Below are positions 12,791-24,147 of a stretch of 64,000 bases of DNA, one piece after another. The stretch is from positions 5,995,501 to 6,059,500 of the forward strand of contig CM061096.1 of NCBI GenBank assembly GCA_030770545.1, written 5' to 3'. Both the position numbers and the translations under genes were made by a program. The DNA comes from Macropodus opercularis. Lineage: Eukaryota; Chordata; Actinopteri; Anabantiformes; Osphronemidae. The stretch's first letter is position 1. Every line of letters begins with the position of its first letter. Below the pieces are notes generated by a model. That model saw only the letters and a list, made by a program, of their open reading frames with translations, was not told where the DNA came from and ran no database searches.

Positions 12791-14464
12791 AAAAGTGGTG
12801 GAACACGTCTAGTCCACCCTGCTCCTCGCTAACGGTGGGCTAACATCGAGGGAGAGGGAGGTGGAGCTGACATTTTAGTCAAGTCATCACGGAGCCGGAT
12901 TATTGACTGTACGTTCTCTCGGTCAAAATAAAACCTGTTTAGATGTGTCAGTTATAAGTTTATCTGCGGAATATTAGGCAATGAGTTTAAAAGTTTGTTT
13001 GTTTGTTTTTTACATATTTTCCCTGCTTTGTCGTTCTTTTTGTTCAGTTTCTTGTGACCTTCTGTTTGTGCAGATGCGAGATCTGCGACTCGGTCGGTAG
13101 CGGCAAATGGCTAATGGTCCATCCCCTGGTTATTTTACGGCAGGCTGGAGAATATGTCCACTTTGCATGGTTCCCTTCTTCCATTTTTCAAACTTTGCCT
13201 GAGTTGGGGGTGACACAGCTTGAAACTGGTTTCAGGAGAAGCAGCAACACAAATGGAAGAGTAGGCCCAGATGATACAATCACTTTGTTCAGCATGAACA
13301 CTTCTGCAAACATGTTGAGGGGGGGCTGCGCCAAGGCTTCTGTGTAAGATGAGATGGTGTAAACAGGCAGATTGGCTCCCTTCTCAACGTTAGCTCCTTG
13401 AGATTTCATGCTGGCTGGATTTATAGAGAGTCACAGTGCACTGGAATATGCCCTGGGCTCCTCTGGGCCTGGTATCAGAGCCGTGAACCTCACATGCTAA
13501 ACCAAATCCGAATTTATAAAACTGATTAACTTTTACCGTCGTTAAAGTGAAGATTAGTCTTATTGTGTAATAGGCACGTCATATCATCTAAATGACATCT
13601 AGAAGCATATGAGTGAGCTGAAATAATTACACTGAAGACAACTGAAAGCGCCAAAAGTTATCATCAGCGTTGGCTTCAAAACAAATGTTTTTGAAATGTT
13701 GTGTTTTCATAGTCCATAGAAAACCAGCTACCATCAAACATATCTTTGGGGGGTGAGACGCACAGGACTGTCACACCACGCGCTTCACCTTAGGAGTCGC
13801 GTTTAAGCTCGGAGGAGACAGCGTCCATGTGTTGTTGTTGCTTTTTTTTTTTTTTAAAAGGTTAATGAACCCGTTGTGTTTGAAGCCAAGTACCTTTTGT
13901 CTGCAAAAGGGCAAATTAAGTTTACCATAACCTTAAGCAAGCCCCCGGAGAAACGGAGCATCAACCATTAAAGATGTTTGGTGCGTAACACTGGTCAGTG
14001 CAAGACAAAGTCCGTTCTCTGCAAACGCTGTTCGCTTTGTGAACTGTCATAGTTTAATTTTGGGAAACCTGACTTTTAGGCGAGTTTGGAGTCTATAGCA
14101 CAGAGCATGAAAATGGGCATATGTTATATAAAAAATATCTAACATTTAATGTAAGCAATAAAATCTTTGTCTCTGTGAATAAACGGGGGCGTTAAGTTCA
14201 ACTTTAACGACGGTGCCGGTGGAGTATTTGTGGGGGTTGTAAAAATGCCCATTTCATTGACTAACACCAGTAACGACAGCACAAAACGAATAAACAGACG
14301 AGATGTAGCTTGTCCCTCAACACAGCGGAGCAGGCGAAGACTGATCGAGGGAACGCGACTCCCTAATGACGGTCCCCTGCAGAAGGGACAGTTGTCTCGG
14401 CTGTAAGCCCTAGTTCCTTGACAGCCCCTGGGATCCCTTTGTCCTGTTGTAAACTATTCTGAAG
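12791..14464. other. Gene-free sequence
   Basis: No gene is supported. A 114-codon frame (13003-13347) begins in a TTTG-rich tract and passes an acceptor-like CTTCTGTTTGTGCAG near 13059-13073, but the downstream translation matches nothing I recognise and no matching donor is evident. A T14 run lies at 13842-13855. Confidence 0.5.
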
Positions 14465-14600
14465 GAAGGACATTTAATTGCCCGGCACACACTAATGAGT
14501 TTGCAAACTAATTAAAGGGGGTATATTACGCCCTGTGGAGGCCCACATCACTAAGAAAGCCAGGGACATCTTTAATGAGGAGCCTTGATAACCCTTCAAA
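14465..14600. promoter_or_regulatory. Candidate non-coding element
   Basis: A clean block containing CATTTAATTGCCC, CACACTAATGAG, a TAATTA at 14509-14514 and CTTTAATGAGG. Four homeodomain-like cores fall within about 100 bp, and there is no simple-repeat noise. Enhancer identity is an inference. Confidence 0.4.
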
Positions 14601-15029
14601 GGAGGGATGTGTAGTGTCTGTAATGATGCCCAGGGTAAAGCCGAGCTCAGCCAGGGAAAAGCGCGTGTGTGTTGCAGTGTGTGTCCCTCACCTCGGGTGT
14701 GTGGAGACTTGCAAGCAGATGCCAAGTGTTTTCAGTCCATCGCCCACAGCTACCTACCTACATGTCCTAATCAAAGAGTTTCACTCTCCTTCCAATAGGT
14801 TCAAAGAGACGCGCTCCACCTCTTCGCTCAGTGGGTGGTACGGATTCCTGGGTCCCTTTTATTTCCCTATATTCTATTATTCACTTCAAAATAATTTGGC
14901 CTCCTACAAATCAGAGGAGAGTTTTAGGAACATTTATAAACAACCCAGAGAACCTATACATACAGCAGCTAATGGTTAGAATACAGGGGGAAGCACTTGG
15001 CTGAGTAAGAAAGGCAGAGACGGGGTTTG

Positions 15030-15180
15030 GACAGATGGACTGAATGTGCGATCACAATCAATGAAGGTCATGATTAGCCCTCATTGTGGAATTCATTAGA
15101 TCCCCCACTGCTCTTTATGCTTTCAAACAAATTAAACCCTTTGCCTGTCGCTGAGGTTCAAGCGCCGCGCTCCCGTCATG
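15030..15180. promoter_or_regulatory. Candidate non-coding element with nuclear-receptor half-site
   Basis: The sequence combines AATCAATGA, an AAGGTCA half-site (15064-15070) of the extended nuclear-receptor type (ROR/NR5A-like), ATGATTAGCC, ATTCATTAGATC and CAAATTAAACC in about 120 bp. Known binding preferences support calling these plausible sites. Actual use is not shown. Confidence 0.38.
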
Positions 15181-15481
15181 TCTGCCTGAGCTCCTGCAGA
15201 GGCTCGATGCAGCCGGCAGCCCTTTTCTCTCTGCGAAGTCGCTTCCCCCCTCCAGTAAACAAGTGCATTTTTGTGTTTGGTCACAATATTTTCCTCCCAG
15301 ACAGTGACGGCTGTTATTTCGCCCGTGGCTCCTGTCAAAACTAACATGGCTTAATTGACTGCGAGCGAATGAGCTCCTGGATTGATCCTGTCAGGCTCCT
15401 CAGGAAGTGATGCTGCTCCATCTGTGAGGCGCTACTCCAGCGACAGCAGCAATCTGTTGCTTGGGAATGAGCCAAGGCTCC

Positions 15482-15506
15482 AAAAAAAAAAAAAAAAAAA
15501 AAAAAA
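15482..15506. repeat. Poly-A tract (A25)
   Basis: An uninterrupted run of 25 A. No recognisable retroposon body lies upstream and no obvious flanking duplication was seen, so retroposition is possible but unsupported. Confidence 0.9.
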
Positions 15507-16942
15507 GTCAAAATTACAGAAAGCACCTCGGGCGCTGTGTGTATTCTGATCAGCTGTCAGTGATGACACACTGCGGTGAACACGCACGTGCATGCGGAAA
15601 TAAACCAGCTGAAATCTAGACAGAAAGACAGACGTCCATATATACACAATGTAATTTTTGCATCATGGTTAGCAATGTCACATTGAAGGGGGCCTGTGTC
15701 TCTCCCTGAAGGTACGGCGGTAAATCAGAATGGTCTTGTCTGCCTTGTTAGACATTTGATGTCAGGTGAGGTTGTCCTCAGGGTATATCCAAAACGCAGC
15801 CTGTCATCTATTCCTGCACCGCTGTCATTTGTCCAAAAATTTGTGGCATATACTGTCATCTCGGGTTTTTACCTGTAACTCAACTCAGCCAGGCCCAGTC
15901 TTGACCCCCCAGCCTTTCACCTTTTTTCCTCTCTCTTCCTCCGTCCTCTCCTTTCATCTCTCACAGTGGATCTTTTCACTTGCAGATAACTGCATTTCCC
16001 AGGTTCAAGTGTGCGATGCAGCGCTGCCTTCTGGCGCGATTAAATATTTAGATGGCTGTCTATGTAGATGGTGGCTGCGAGAAGCGGAGGAATAATCTGG
16101 GAGACAGCTGCTGTAGCACATCTGGGTGTCACTGATAGCAGAGGAAGGTGTGTGGCTGGCGTTGCCATAGAGGAGGAGGGGAGGGGGGGGACTTAAGAGA
16201 CACAGCTGTCAATCAGCCAGGTGGCACAGGCGCCTCGGCTTCGCGGCGTCCCCTGTATGGTGGCACGTCTCACGCGGGCTGACGACTGACAGACCGACGG
16301 CTGAGCTGGCTGCACTTTTCGCTGGTGGCGCGCTTTAAAGATAAATGGCCTCGGCCAGCGCCCACCCTGCTTTAATCCCGCTAATCTGACGCTAGCGCTG
16401 TGCTACAGCCATGAAGTTCGTACCGAAAGGCGCCAGTGAGTTCCCTCTCTCGGTGACACTCTGACTTCCTGCGGGAGACGTTTGGGGTTTTTAAATAGCG
16501 ATGATCCCTTGTTTAGCTTTTGCTGGTAGCAGGGGGTGGCTGTAGGTGCAATGTGTCAGAACATTTGAAGAAGATTCGGTGTGAAAAGCCGCCTACTTCT
16601 CCCCCCCCCACCCCCGGACTCTTCATCCGCCAGCAGCCTGAACCTGGAGGCAGCGCGACGGCGCTACGAGGCCGGCTGGCCTGAAAATCACTTTGTGTTC
16701 CTCTCCCAGGCACATGCGATATGGACGCGTCTCCGCTCAGCTCGGGCCCTTCCGACAACGTGATTAATGGCACTCGCTTCTCTCCCCATCTCATTCTGTT
16801 ACTGTCAGAGTTAAGTGGGCCGAAGACAATAATAAACAGTCAGTCTTCTGTGAACCCCCTAACACGATCATTCCACCCCACCCGATTCCTCCTTTCCAAT
16901 GAGAAAAAGAGGAAGAGAGATGGAGTGAGAGATAGAGAGGGA

Positions 16943-16979
16943 GTGTGTGCATGTGTGTTTTGTGTGTGTGCGTGTGCAT
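16943..16979. repeat. Imperfect TG-rich microsatellite
   Basis: TG repeats interrupted by GCATG, TTTTG and CG, following a GAGA-rich purine stretch (about 16903-16942). It is a degenerate simple repeat and accounts for the Cys-Val and Thr-His strings in overlapping frames. Confidence 0.8.
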
Positions 16980-18139
16980 ACAAATGCCTCACAAGGCAGG
17001 CCAACGCACAGTTAAAGACGCAGGAACAGGGGTAATGGAAATGGAGACTTCCAGGAATCAGATCACGTCTCACAGGCAAGTGATCGTTACAGCAGGACAC
17101 AGAGGAAACTCTGGGTTTGGATTTTATGCAGGATGTACACGTACATTTTATTTGGGACGTATTTGCCACCTGATTTAACCTGAGACCGAAACCCAGTTGA
17201 CCCTACGTCGGGTTCCTGATCTGCGGCTCTGAACCCTTTGAATGACTCTTGAAGGAGAGCTACTGTTTTAGGCAATTAGTGGTATGAAAGGTAGAAAAAC
17301 CCACATTGCTGCACAATGGCGGTCTAGACATTATTCAGTGTTTGCAGACTGTTTGGTTTCTTCGGGCTATTGAAACGCTTTTATATTCAACAAGGAAGAA
17401 GGACGTGGCGACACTTTTTCCGAGCTGGTTGAAATGCACAGACGTTTTCAATCCGAGGTTAAAGAAGACGTTCAGAGGCAGAACTCACTTTCTCCAAGTA
17501 ACAACGCAACTATTTAATGAAAACAACTTTTCCTTACTCTTTGAAGTTGAACTGTATTGTGTTGACTGGTTGAGACAGAAGAACAAAATTTAGATTGCTG
17601 GTGCCAGAAGAAAGAACAGGCAACAGAGTGAGGGAAATCACTTTGGATCTCAGACCTGCTGCTTTAGTCACTAGTGAGCTGTCTCTTCCTGCAACTCTAG
17701 CCGCCTCCTCTCTCCTCGGGCCTGTCACTTCACTCTGCCATATCCTCTTCAGCTGAGCACTCCTTCCTTCTCCCTCTGTCTCTGCAAGACACCGACCAAG
17801 CCGTCACACAGGCAACACAGGGCTCAATCCTCGGAGACTTTCTGTACACAGGCAGGAATAAAAGGTTCGAGTTGAGTTCCAGTCACTGACCTTGGCTTCA
17901 GGACATCAGAGGCCTCCACAGAGGCTGTGAGACCCTTCACCGGTGCCGTTACATCCTCTCTTCCTCCCCCTCCTCATCCACTCCTCCTTCTTCCCTCTCT
18001 CATTACTGGGGTTGACCTGCCTCGCAGCCCTGGACTCAGAGACCGAGAAATCCTCCAGCCCTCACCGTCCCCATCCTCCTTGCTGCCAGTGGATTGTCTT
18101 TGTGTCTATCGGTGTGGCCTTGGAGAAATGAAGTGCCGT

Positions 18140-18300
18140 GATCTCATCACGTCAGACCCATTGTTTTCACTCTCATGCACACTGTGTAATAGCCATGGAG
18201 ATAAGGGAATGATTCAGGCCTTTCACGGAAGGAAATGTGAAAAGCCTGCCTGTGAAAAAGTGAAATTACTGTTTTGATGGCTTTTGATGGCGGGGGGCAT
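18140..18300. promoter_or_regulatory. Candidate non-coding element
   Basis: Low-noise sequence with CCATTGTTTTC (SOX-like), GTGTAATAGCCATGG, GGGAATGATTC and repeated AAAGCCTGCCTGTGAAAAAG-like words. It is bounded by ordinary sequence. Evidence is texture only. Confidence 0.3.
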
Positions 18301-20079
18301 AATTGCTGGATGGAAGGAAGGATGGAGGGTGAAATACACATAGGAGATTAGTATTTCTAATACTGGAGCCGGTTGGTAGGAGGCCTGTAGAAGGTTATGC
18401 ACACAGTGGGTAGTTCTAATGAAGCTACCCTCTATGTAGAATAGCAGATTTTCTAAAATAGCTCATTGTTCATCTTTGCGCAGCAACCTCTGCCCCTCTA
18501 GATTGACAATGTATTTGTGTGGGTGTCGCTCTATATGATGATGTTTGATGCTCATCTCCTTGGCAACGTCGCTTAGTTCCAGCATTGGCCGTGCGTCGTT
18601 TCTAGAGCCTTCAGGAATTGGGGGAGACGAGCTGAAGTATTTTTGGCGACGGCCGTAAAACTCATCAACACGTGGAGACAGCACAGGTCGGAGAATTACA
18701 GCTTGTAGTAACGACTGGGGCAAAGAGTAAATAGTATAAATACTCAATGGGATTATAATTAGTCTTACGCTGCACATTTAGACACACTCAAGTGGAACTA
18801 AAACCTTATTGACTTCTGGAGACAATTTCATATTAATTGGATGCATCTTCCTTCGCACTGTCTACGTCTTTGGTTTAGTTTTCGAGCTGCTGACGGTCGC
18901 GCTGCGATGGAATAGCAGGGAGTGCGGCGGATTAGCGTGAGCCACGGCACCGGCGCCAACGTGAGAGCGACCCCTTTCGCTGGCGTCACCGGGGCCCGAC
19001 GCCGATTGCGTCTGTGGGGGGAGGTCGCCCATCAAACGATGAGGCTGTATCATGGCAGCAAGAGGTGAGGGAGACGGTACGGTTTTCTGTTGATGCTCTG
19101 GCCTGCACATCCTCTCAGACGCACACTCACACTCCTTTTCATGTTCTTCTCAGCATTCAGCATATGTGCTACTCCCCCTTTGTCCTCCACGCTCCCTCCC
19201 TCGTTGTATCCGCAGGCCGACCACAATTTATCCCTTATTTTCCATCCAGAAGTGGGGAAAAGTTGTAAAGCTAATTAAGGAGCGGGGGATGCGGCAGCTC
19301 GACAGATGTGCATCGAGATGGGTGCTATTGAGTAGCGGGGATAATGGTGTGTGGACCTGATGGGCAGCGGGGTTGTGTTGGAGGGAGCTCCTACCTGGGC
19401 GTGCATGTTAATCAGCGCGCCTTTCTGTGGAGCGCTGGGGAATTACGGGGGAAGGGAAGCGTGTCGCCAGCCTCCAGTGAGGAGACAAGGCAGGCAAGCT
19501 GATTAAGAGCACAAATTTGCCAGCTTGGTCAGATGGGGAGATACGTGTACGAAGGAGGAAAAGGGCAAGAAAAGTGTGTATTGATTACCAGTGCTGCTAG
19601 TGGTGAAATTCAGGAAAAGAACACAGTGGGTGTAAATCTACCTACTGTTGTCAGACTAAGTATTTCACAGTGAAGGCATCGCGCTAAGTGCCAAAAATGG
19701 CCAAATAGCCGAAGACGGTTGCGCACAGAGGTTTTAATGGGCGTTGATGGCTGTGAATAACTGGTGCTGAGATACAGTGCTGTACAAAAACTCCCTGCCT
19801 GATGAATTTCCTGACATTCACAGTCTCCTTCACGTCCACGCTGCTCGACAATAAGGGACAGAGCCGCAGCGTTGAAACCCGAAACGCCAAACGCTAAGAT
19901 GCGTTTTATTGCTGGATTTCTCATCTAAAGCCTGGAATCTCCACCCCACAGATCGCCCACAGATCTCTGTGGAGATCAAACTGGTTTTACTTCACTTTCC
20001 AGTTACATTAAATGTTCGTGATCTTAAAAACTGAAACTAATGTCAAATCCACCCTCAGCATGGAGAAAAATGAACCATC
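18301..20079. other. Gene-free sequence, GC-rich middle
   Basis: No gene is recognised. The interval 19255-19520 contains CTAATTAAGG, GGATAATGG and GTTAATCAGC words in a G-rich context and might be regulatory. The GC-rich patch at about 18890-19025 contains several CpGs. Frames at 18862-19110 and 19610-19924 (minus) resemble no family. Confidence 0.5.
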
Positions 20080-20300
20080 CCTCATTGATTAACAGACAAA
20101 TTGCCTCTATCTATTATTTCAATTCATTTCTAGTGTTAATGTCCTGATACACAATATTTGTGCCAAATACCTCATCACATCACAAATACACAGCCTCCCT
20201 TTTAATTGTCAGTTAATTAGAAGATTAATTAAGTGGCAGAAAGCTAAATAATTTAAATAATCTGTTAGAAATGTCAAAAGTGAATTATCAGACAGATGCT
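20080..20300. promoter_or_regulatory. Candidate conserved non-coding element, AT-rich homeodomain cluster
   Basis: Homeodomain cores are packed closely: GATTAAC, TTAATTGTC, TTAATTAG at 20213-20220, TTAATTAA at 20225-20232 and TAATTTAAATAATC. The two TTAATTAR sites start 12 bp apart. No simple repeat explains the AT bias, and the block is flanked by mixed-composition sequence. This is one of the clearer enhancer-like segments. Confidence 0.42.
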
Positions 20301-21739
20301 GAACATTTGCTGCTTTTCGGTGTTTACTGAATATGTTTGGAAAGAAACGAGCAGCTCAAACGTAGACGACTCGAGGCTGGCAGCTTTTTACCAGACATCT
20401 GTAAAAGAGGTGACTTTGCAAAGCCCGACGACTGGTGCAGCAAGTCAGGAAGATAAGCTGTACATGCGGAATGTCAAGCACAGAGACGTGGCATCAAACA
20501 AGACAAACAGCTTTACACTAGCCAACAGGGACATTATTGATATTATACATCATATATGAAGGGTTTACGCGTTTGCTGCTGGTTATTGACTTCTTCCAAG
20601 CACGAAATCCCTTTTTATTAGGTATAGTTCATTCCATCCAGCCTCTTTACTATCGCAGGAACAGTGAACTGAAGTCTGGAGCAACTGCGTGAGCTTATAT
20701 CAATATTAAAAGGATTTGATTTAGTGACACCTTATGAACAACACAAAAGTTTTACACGCGCAAATGAATTATAATTCACCTCTATAGATAGACGCACAGC
20801 TTGACGCTTTCTTCCCCGGTTTTTAATTAGAATTATCTCCCTTTTCACCAACGCAGCCTGATCTCATTTCTGCGTAATTGTTGTTATTTACACAGCAAAG
20901 GTTTACGGGTATCTGTCGACATTTCCTTTCCCGAGATCTCGGTGTCTGCCGTCGATAATGAGTGGGGGAAATAATTTTCAACACTCAGTCATTATCTCTG
21001 TGTTCAAGTAGTCTTCCTTTTAATATGCTAATGCGGCTGATATAATCAGCTGGTAATTGTAAAACACTTCAAGTACGACACATTTTGTGGCACTCTCTCC
21101 TGAATGAAGAAATCACAGTCAAGTCGGTGGCGCGGAGCTGCGGTTGACTGTGCCGACGATTTGTTTATGATCTCGGGGGGGCGTTGCGGAGGGGGAACAC
21201 CCGCCATTCGATCCTGCGTGGCATAAATCCAAATCAACACACAGACTCCTATAGAAATGTGCAGGCTGGCGTGAAATCCGCGCTGCTGATGCCACCACCG
21301 CAGGCACCCGCCTCTGCAGTTCCCTCCAATCTTCCACATCCAGCTTTTTATTCTTAAAATATCCACCTTTGATTAACATTGATCTCCCCTTAGAGTTGGT
21401 CCGTACCTGTGTGTTGTCTATGTCACGTCATCTTAAATGAATCTTTTTCTTTATTGTGTCTTAACCGGAATAATGAAAGAAATGTTCTCCCCGCGGCCTC
21501 CGGGGATGCTGGTGCTTTTCTGTGGTAGAGGATGGGATCCTGACTTTGTTTTTCTCCTTCGGCTGTTATTTCCCTGAAGAGAAGAGCCGAGTGAAGGGAG
21601 CTATGAGTGATCGACTCTGCCTTTATTCTCCAAGTTTTCGGGGGATTTGAAGTTATTGAAAGTCTGGGGATGGGTGACAGCTCGGAGATGTCTAAGTGAT
21701 GCCTTGCAGCGCCGCGTTGCCCGGACCCGTGTGTGTTTG

Positions 21740-21767
21740 CGGACGCACGCATGGATGCGTGCGTCCG
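21740..21767. repeat. Perfect inverted repeat, 13-bp arms, 2-nt centre
   Basis: The arms CGGACGCACGCAT (21740-21752) and ATGCGTGCGTCCG (21755-21767) are exact reverse complements separated by GG. The CpG-containing arms and alternating purine-pyrimidine steps would allow cruciform or Z-DNA formation. No following T run or adjacent gene points to a terminator. Confidence 0.9.
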
Positions 21768-21940
21768 GCGGGCAGAGGGCAGAGGTTCTATGTTCTCAAA
21801 TACATGTTATTCTTGTGGCCAATCATTTCGGCTCACACATGACATCTTTCCCAGATTGATTTCATTCAGCTGCAGAGGGCGGCAAGATCAAACAAATGTC
21901 TGAAATAGCAGCGGCAGTGTGCAGGGAGGAGGATGGAGAT

Positions 21941-21968
21941 GGGGGGAGGTGGGGGGGTCAGGGTAGGG
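21941..21968 (+). other. G-quadruplex-type motif
   Basis: Four G runs of three or more (G6, G7, G3, G3) are separated by short loops within 28 bp. This fits the standard G3+N1-7 pattern on the plus strand. Folding is predicted from the pattern, not shown. Confidence 0.6.
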
Positions 21969-22170
21969 AGGCTGTGTGCTTGAAAGATGAAGTGAGGGAT
22001 TGAAAAGGAGGGGAAGAGAATCAGTCATCCAGTCAGCAGCGTGCCATGTGGTGCCATGCTATAGCTGCGGAAGGTGTTACTCTATAAACCAACAATCCTT
22101 TTAACAACTGCTCCTTTTCACAGCGAGGCGGCTTGTTTTTTTTGTTTTTTTTGTAGAGGTGGTAGTGCAG

Positions 22171-22191
22171 AGGGGAGGGGAGGGGAGGGGG
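22171..22191 (+). other. Strong G-quadruplex motif, (GGGGA)n
   Basis: Four G runs of four or five bases are separated by single A residues. One-base loops with G4 runs are the most stable class of the pattern. It also reads as a four-unit AGGGG tandem repeat, so it may simply be a short simple repeat. Confidence 0.7.
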
Positions 22192-22599
22192 TCGCTCCAT
22201 TCCTTCACGATGCCTCTGAGTACCCATGCAAGGAATAATGGATGCGTAATACGGAACGACAGCTTGCAGAGCACTATCATTAATGTTGTAATTCACTTTT
22301 AGTGTTTCTACTATTGCACTGCAACAGGAGGCACAGATGTCACCTGAATCTGCTCTTTCTCGCAGCCAGAGCACACCCGGTTTTCACCAGCTGTCTTCGA
22401 ACGCACCGTGCCAGCCCCCACACCCCGCACGTGTGGGCGAATGTGGCCGTGAGTGTGTTTGTGACCATGTGTGTGTGGGGGGGGACAGTCCACACATTCC
22501 TGGTTTGCTATACAGGTTTTGAATACAGCATTATTTAATTATTTATTTCTTGTGAGAATGCTTGTTGCGGGTTCGGGGTAAATCATAACTCCTGCTACT

Positions 22600-22920
22600 G
22601 CTTTGCGCTTTATAATTTCATTTTCTAATCTTCTTGTAGATTCTATGGCGCACATAATGGCCGCAGTAAAGCTAATCCATCACTTTGAATCAGAGGATGA
22701 CAGCCATGTTTGGCAAGGCATTACAGCCCCGACGTCAAGCTCTCAACTTTCCCATAATGAAAAAAGAAAGTTCTGCTTATGGTTTCATTACAACGCACGT
22801 CTGGTGCCCAAAACAGGCTGCGTCAGTCACACCCAACCAGCGCAGCACCGCAGCGGCTGTACAGTGGGACACAATTAAAGGTTCTAATCAGTGAACTGAC
22901 TTGAAAGATTTCAGTTTGCC
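22600..22920. promoter_or_regulatory. Candidate conserved non-coding element
   Basis: A clean 320-bp block with TTTATAATTTCATTTTCTAATC, CATAATGGCC, GCTAATCCATC, ACTTTGAATCAG (TCF-like), CCCATAATG, ACAATTAAAGG and TTCTAATCAG. The word density and absence of repeats match enhancer texture. Two overlapping plus frames of 70-91 codons cross it but look incidental. Confidence 0.42.
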
Positions 22921-23731
22921 AGGAGTGAAGCAGAACTGGAGCCTTTCCTCCACCATTAGTGGGCAGGCTGCCGACAGTGCTGATCTGAACCAAGCCACCC
23001 AGCCAGGCGACATGATAATGTGTCTCCATGCTGTCATTTTGAATCTGTTTAGTTCGAACGACTTTCCAGTGACTTTGGTGTTGATGGTTAATATTTAAAT
23101 GAACAAAAATGCCTCATTTTTAACTTTATTCGTGTACCTTTGTTCACGGCGAACAGTTTTGAAACGTAGTTTTCGCTGTACCTGTACAGCACACGGACCA
23201 AAGCGCCTCGGTGTGCATCCGTAAGCAGGAACAAAATCAAATATTGTGTCACGTCCCTTTAAAGTGCAGCTTTTTCTTCTCTGAAGCAAAATGCAAAACA
23301 ATAAGTAAATAATGATATGGATTTCATGGATACTCGCGCTCTAATTGAAACAGGTGCGATTAGCATATTGTTTGTGTTTTATGCTGCACCACGGGCCTTT
23401 TTCTTTTTGCAGGGACCTTTATGGAAATGAAAGCTTTGAAAAAAAAAAAAATCAACAGAAATGTATCCTATTTCTTTAAAGGGGGCACAAATTTACTGTG
23501 AAGATCATTCTGGCAAAACCACAGAGGGAAATGTCAGAAAAAGGGGGGGGGGGAGAAAAAAAAAAAAGGTTCAAAGAGAAAATAGCTGACTGACTCTGTA
23601 AGTGAAGCTAAGCTCAAAATGAAAAATGTTCATTATATGCCCGTCAAGGTGAAAGGAAGCCATCTCCTCGCCGCCGCAGTTAAAATGTCGACCTCTCCTT
23701 CTCCGAGGGCGAAAAGAGGAGAAAACACTGC

Positions 23732-23733
<2 letters not shown>

Positions 23734-23772
<39 letters not shown>
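23734..23772. repeat. (TG)n microsatellite
   Basis: About 19 uninterrupted TG units. It generates the Thr-His string in the minus frame at 23571-23801, which is therefore not a gene. Confidence 0.95.
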
Positions 23773-23773
<1 letters not shown>

Positions 23774-24019
23774 TGACTGATCTGAGCTCCGGTTCAGACA
23801 AGGGCAGCGATGTTAATGGTCCTGCTCAGTAAAATGACCCTTACATCCGTTTCTTCATGCATTTTACAGTGCTTCAGAAGTCCTCATATTTTCCCCGTGT
23901 CAGCAGCGTTTGTGTATCATTGTTGTGTCGTATGTGCGACCTCTACAACGAGCACCGCGCCCTCTCAGACCTCTCCTTGTCTCTTTGTATGTACGTCCTC
24001 ATGTTAAGGCCTGTTGTAT

Positions 24020-24147
24020 CGCAGGCGGGATGCGTTTAATCCGGCAGCGTAACGGAACGTCGCCGTCGACCTCCGCGGCTCGCGGACGCCGTCCCCTGCG
24101 CCTCATTACCGGCAATTTACGTAATGTTCCTCGAATCGCTCGCTGCG
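24020..24147. other. CpG-dense patch (mini CpG island)
   Basis: By direct count there are 23 CpG dinucleotides in 128 bp, far above the surrounding sequence. At its edge lies the palindrome TTACGTAA (24117-24124), a PAR-bZIP (D-box) or CREB-type core. Such patches are often unmethylated regulatory DNA or transcription starts. No first exon or start-site motif was identified. Confidence 0.6.

Larger units (their letters stand above)
15181..18139. other. Gene-free sequence with simple repeats
   Basis: No gene is supported. Contents: A25 at 15482-15506, a pyrimidine-rich stretch at about 15920-15965, a G-rich run at 16171-16190, C-rich sequence near 16601-16614, an imperfect TG tract at 16943-16979 and a CT-rich stretch at 17949-18003. 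Open frames of 90-134 codons here either read through these tracts or have no family resemblance. Confidence 0.5.
20301..22599. other. Gene-free sequence with hairpin and G-rich motifs
   Basis: No gene is supported. Contents: an AT-leaning patch at 20825-21060 with TTTTTAATTAG and a small inverted pair GCTGAT/ATCAGC at 21036-21050; a 28-bp hairpin at 21740-21767; G-quadruplex-type motifs at 21941-21968 and 22171-22191; and T runs at 22136-22152. Overlapping 106- and 109-codon minus frames are not recognisable. Confidence 0.5.

Noticed and set aside
13059..13347. Acceptor-like CTTCTGTTTGTGCAG followed by an open frame
   Set aside because: No family resemblance, no clear donor; the sequence resembles ordinary non-coding DNA.
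23866..23892. ACAGTGCTTCAGAAGTCCTC resembling a Tc1-type transposon terminal repeat
   Set aside because: Only the first 15-20 bases look similar. There is no transposase remnant, partner inverted repeat or TA duplication that I can see.
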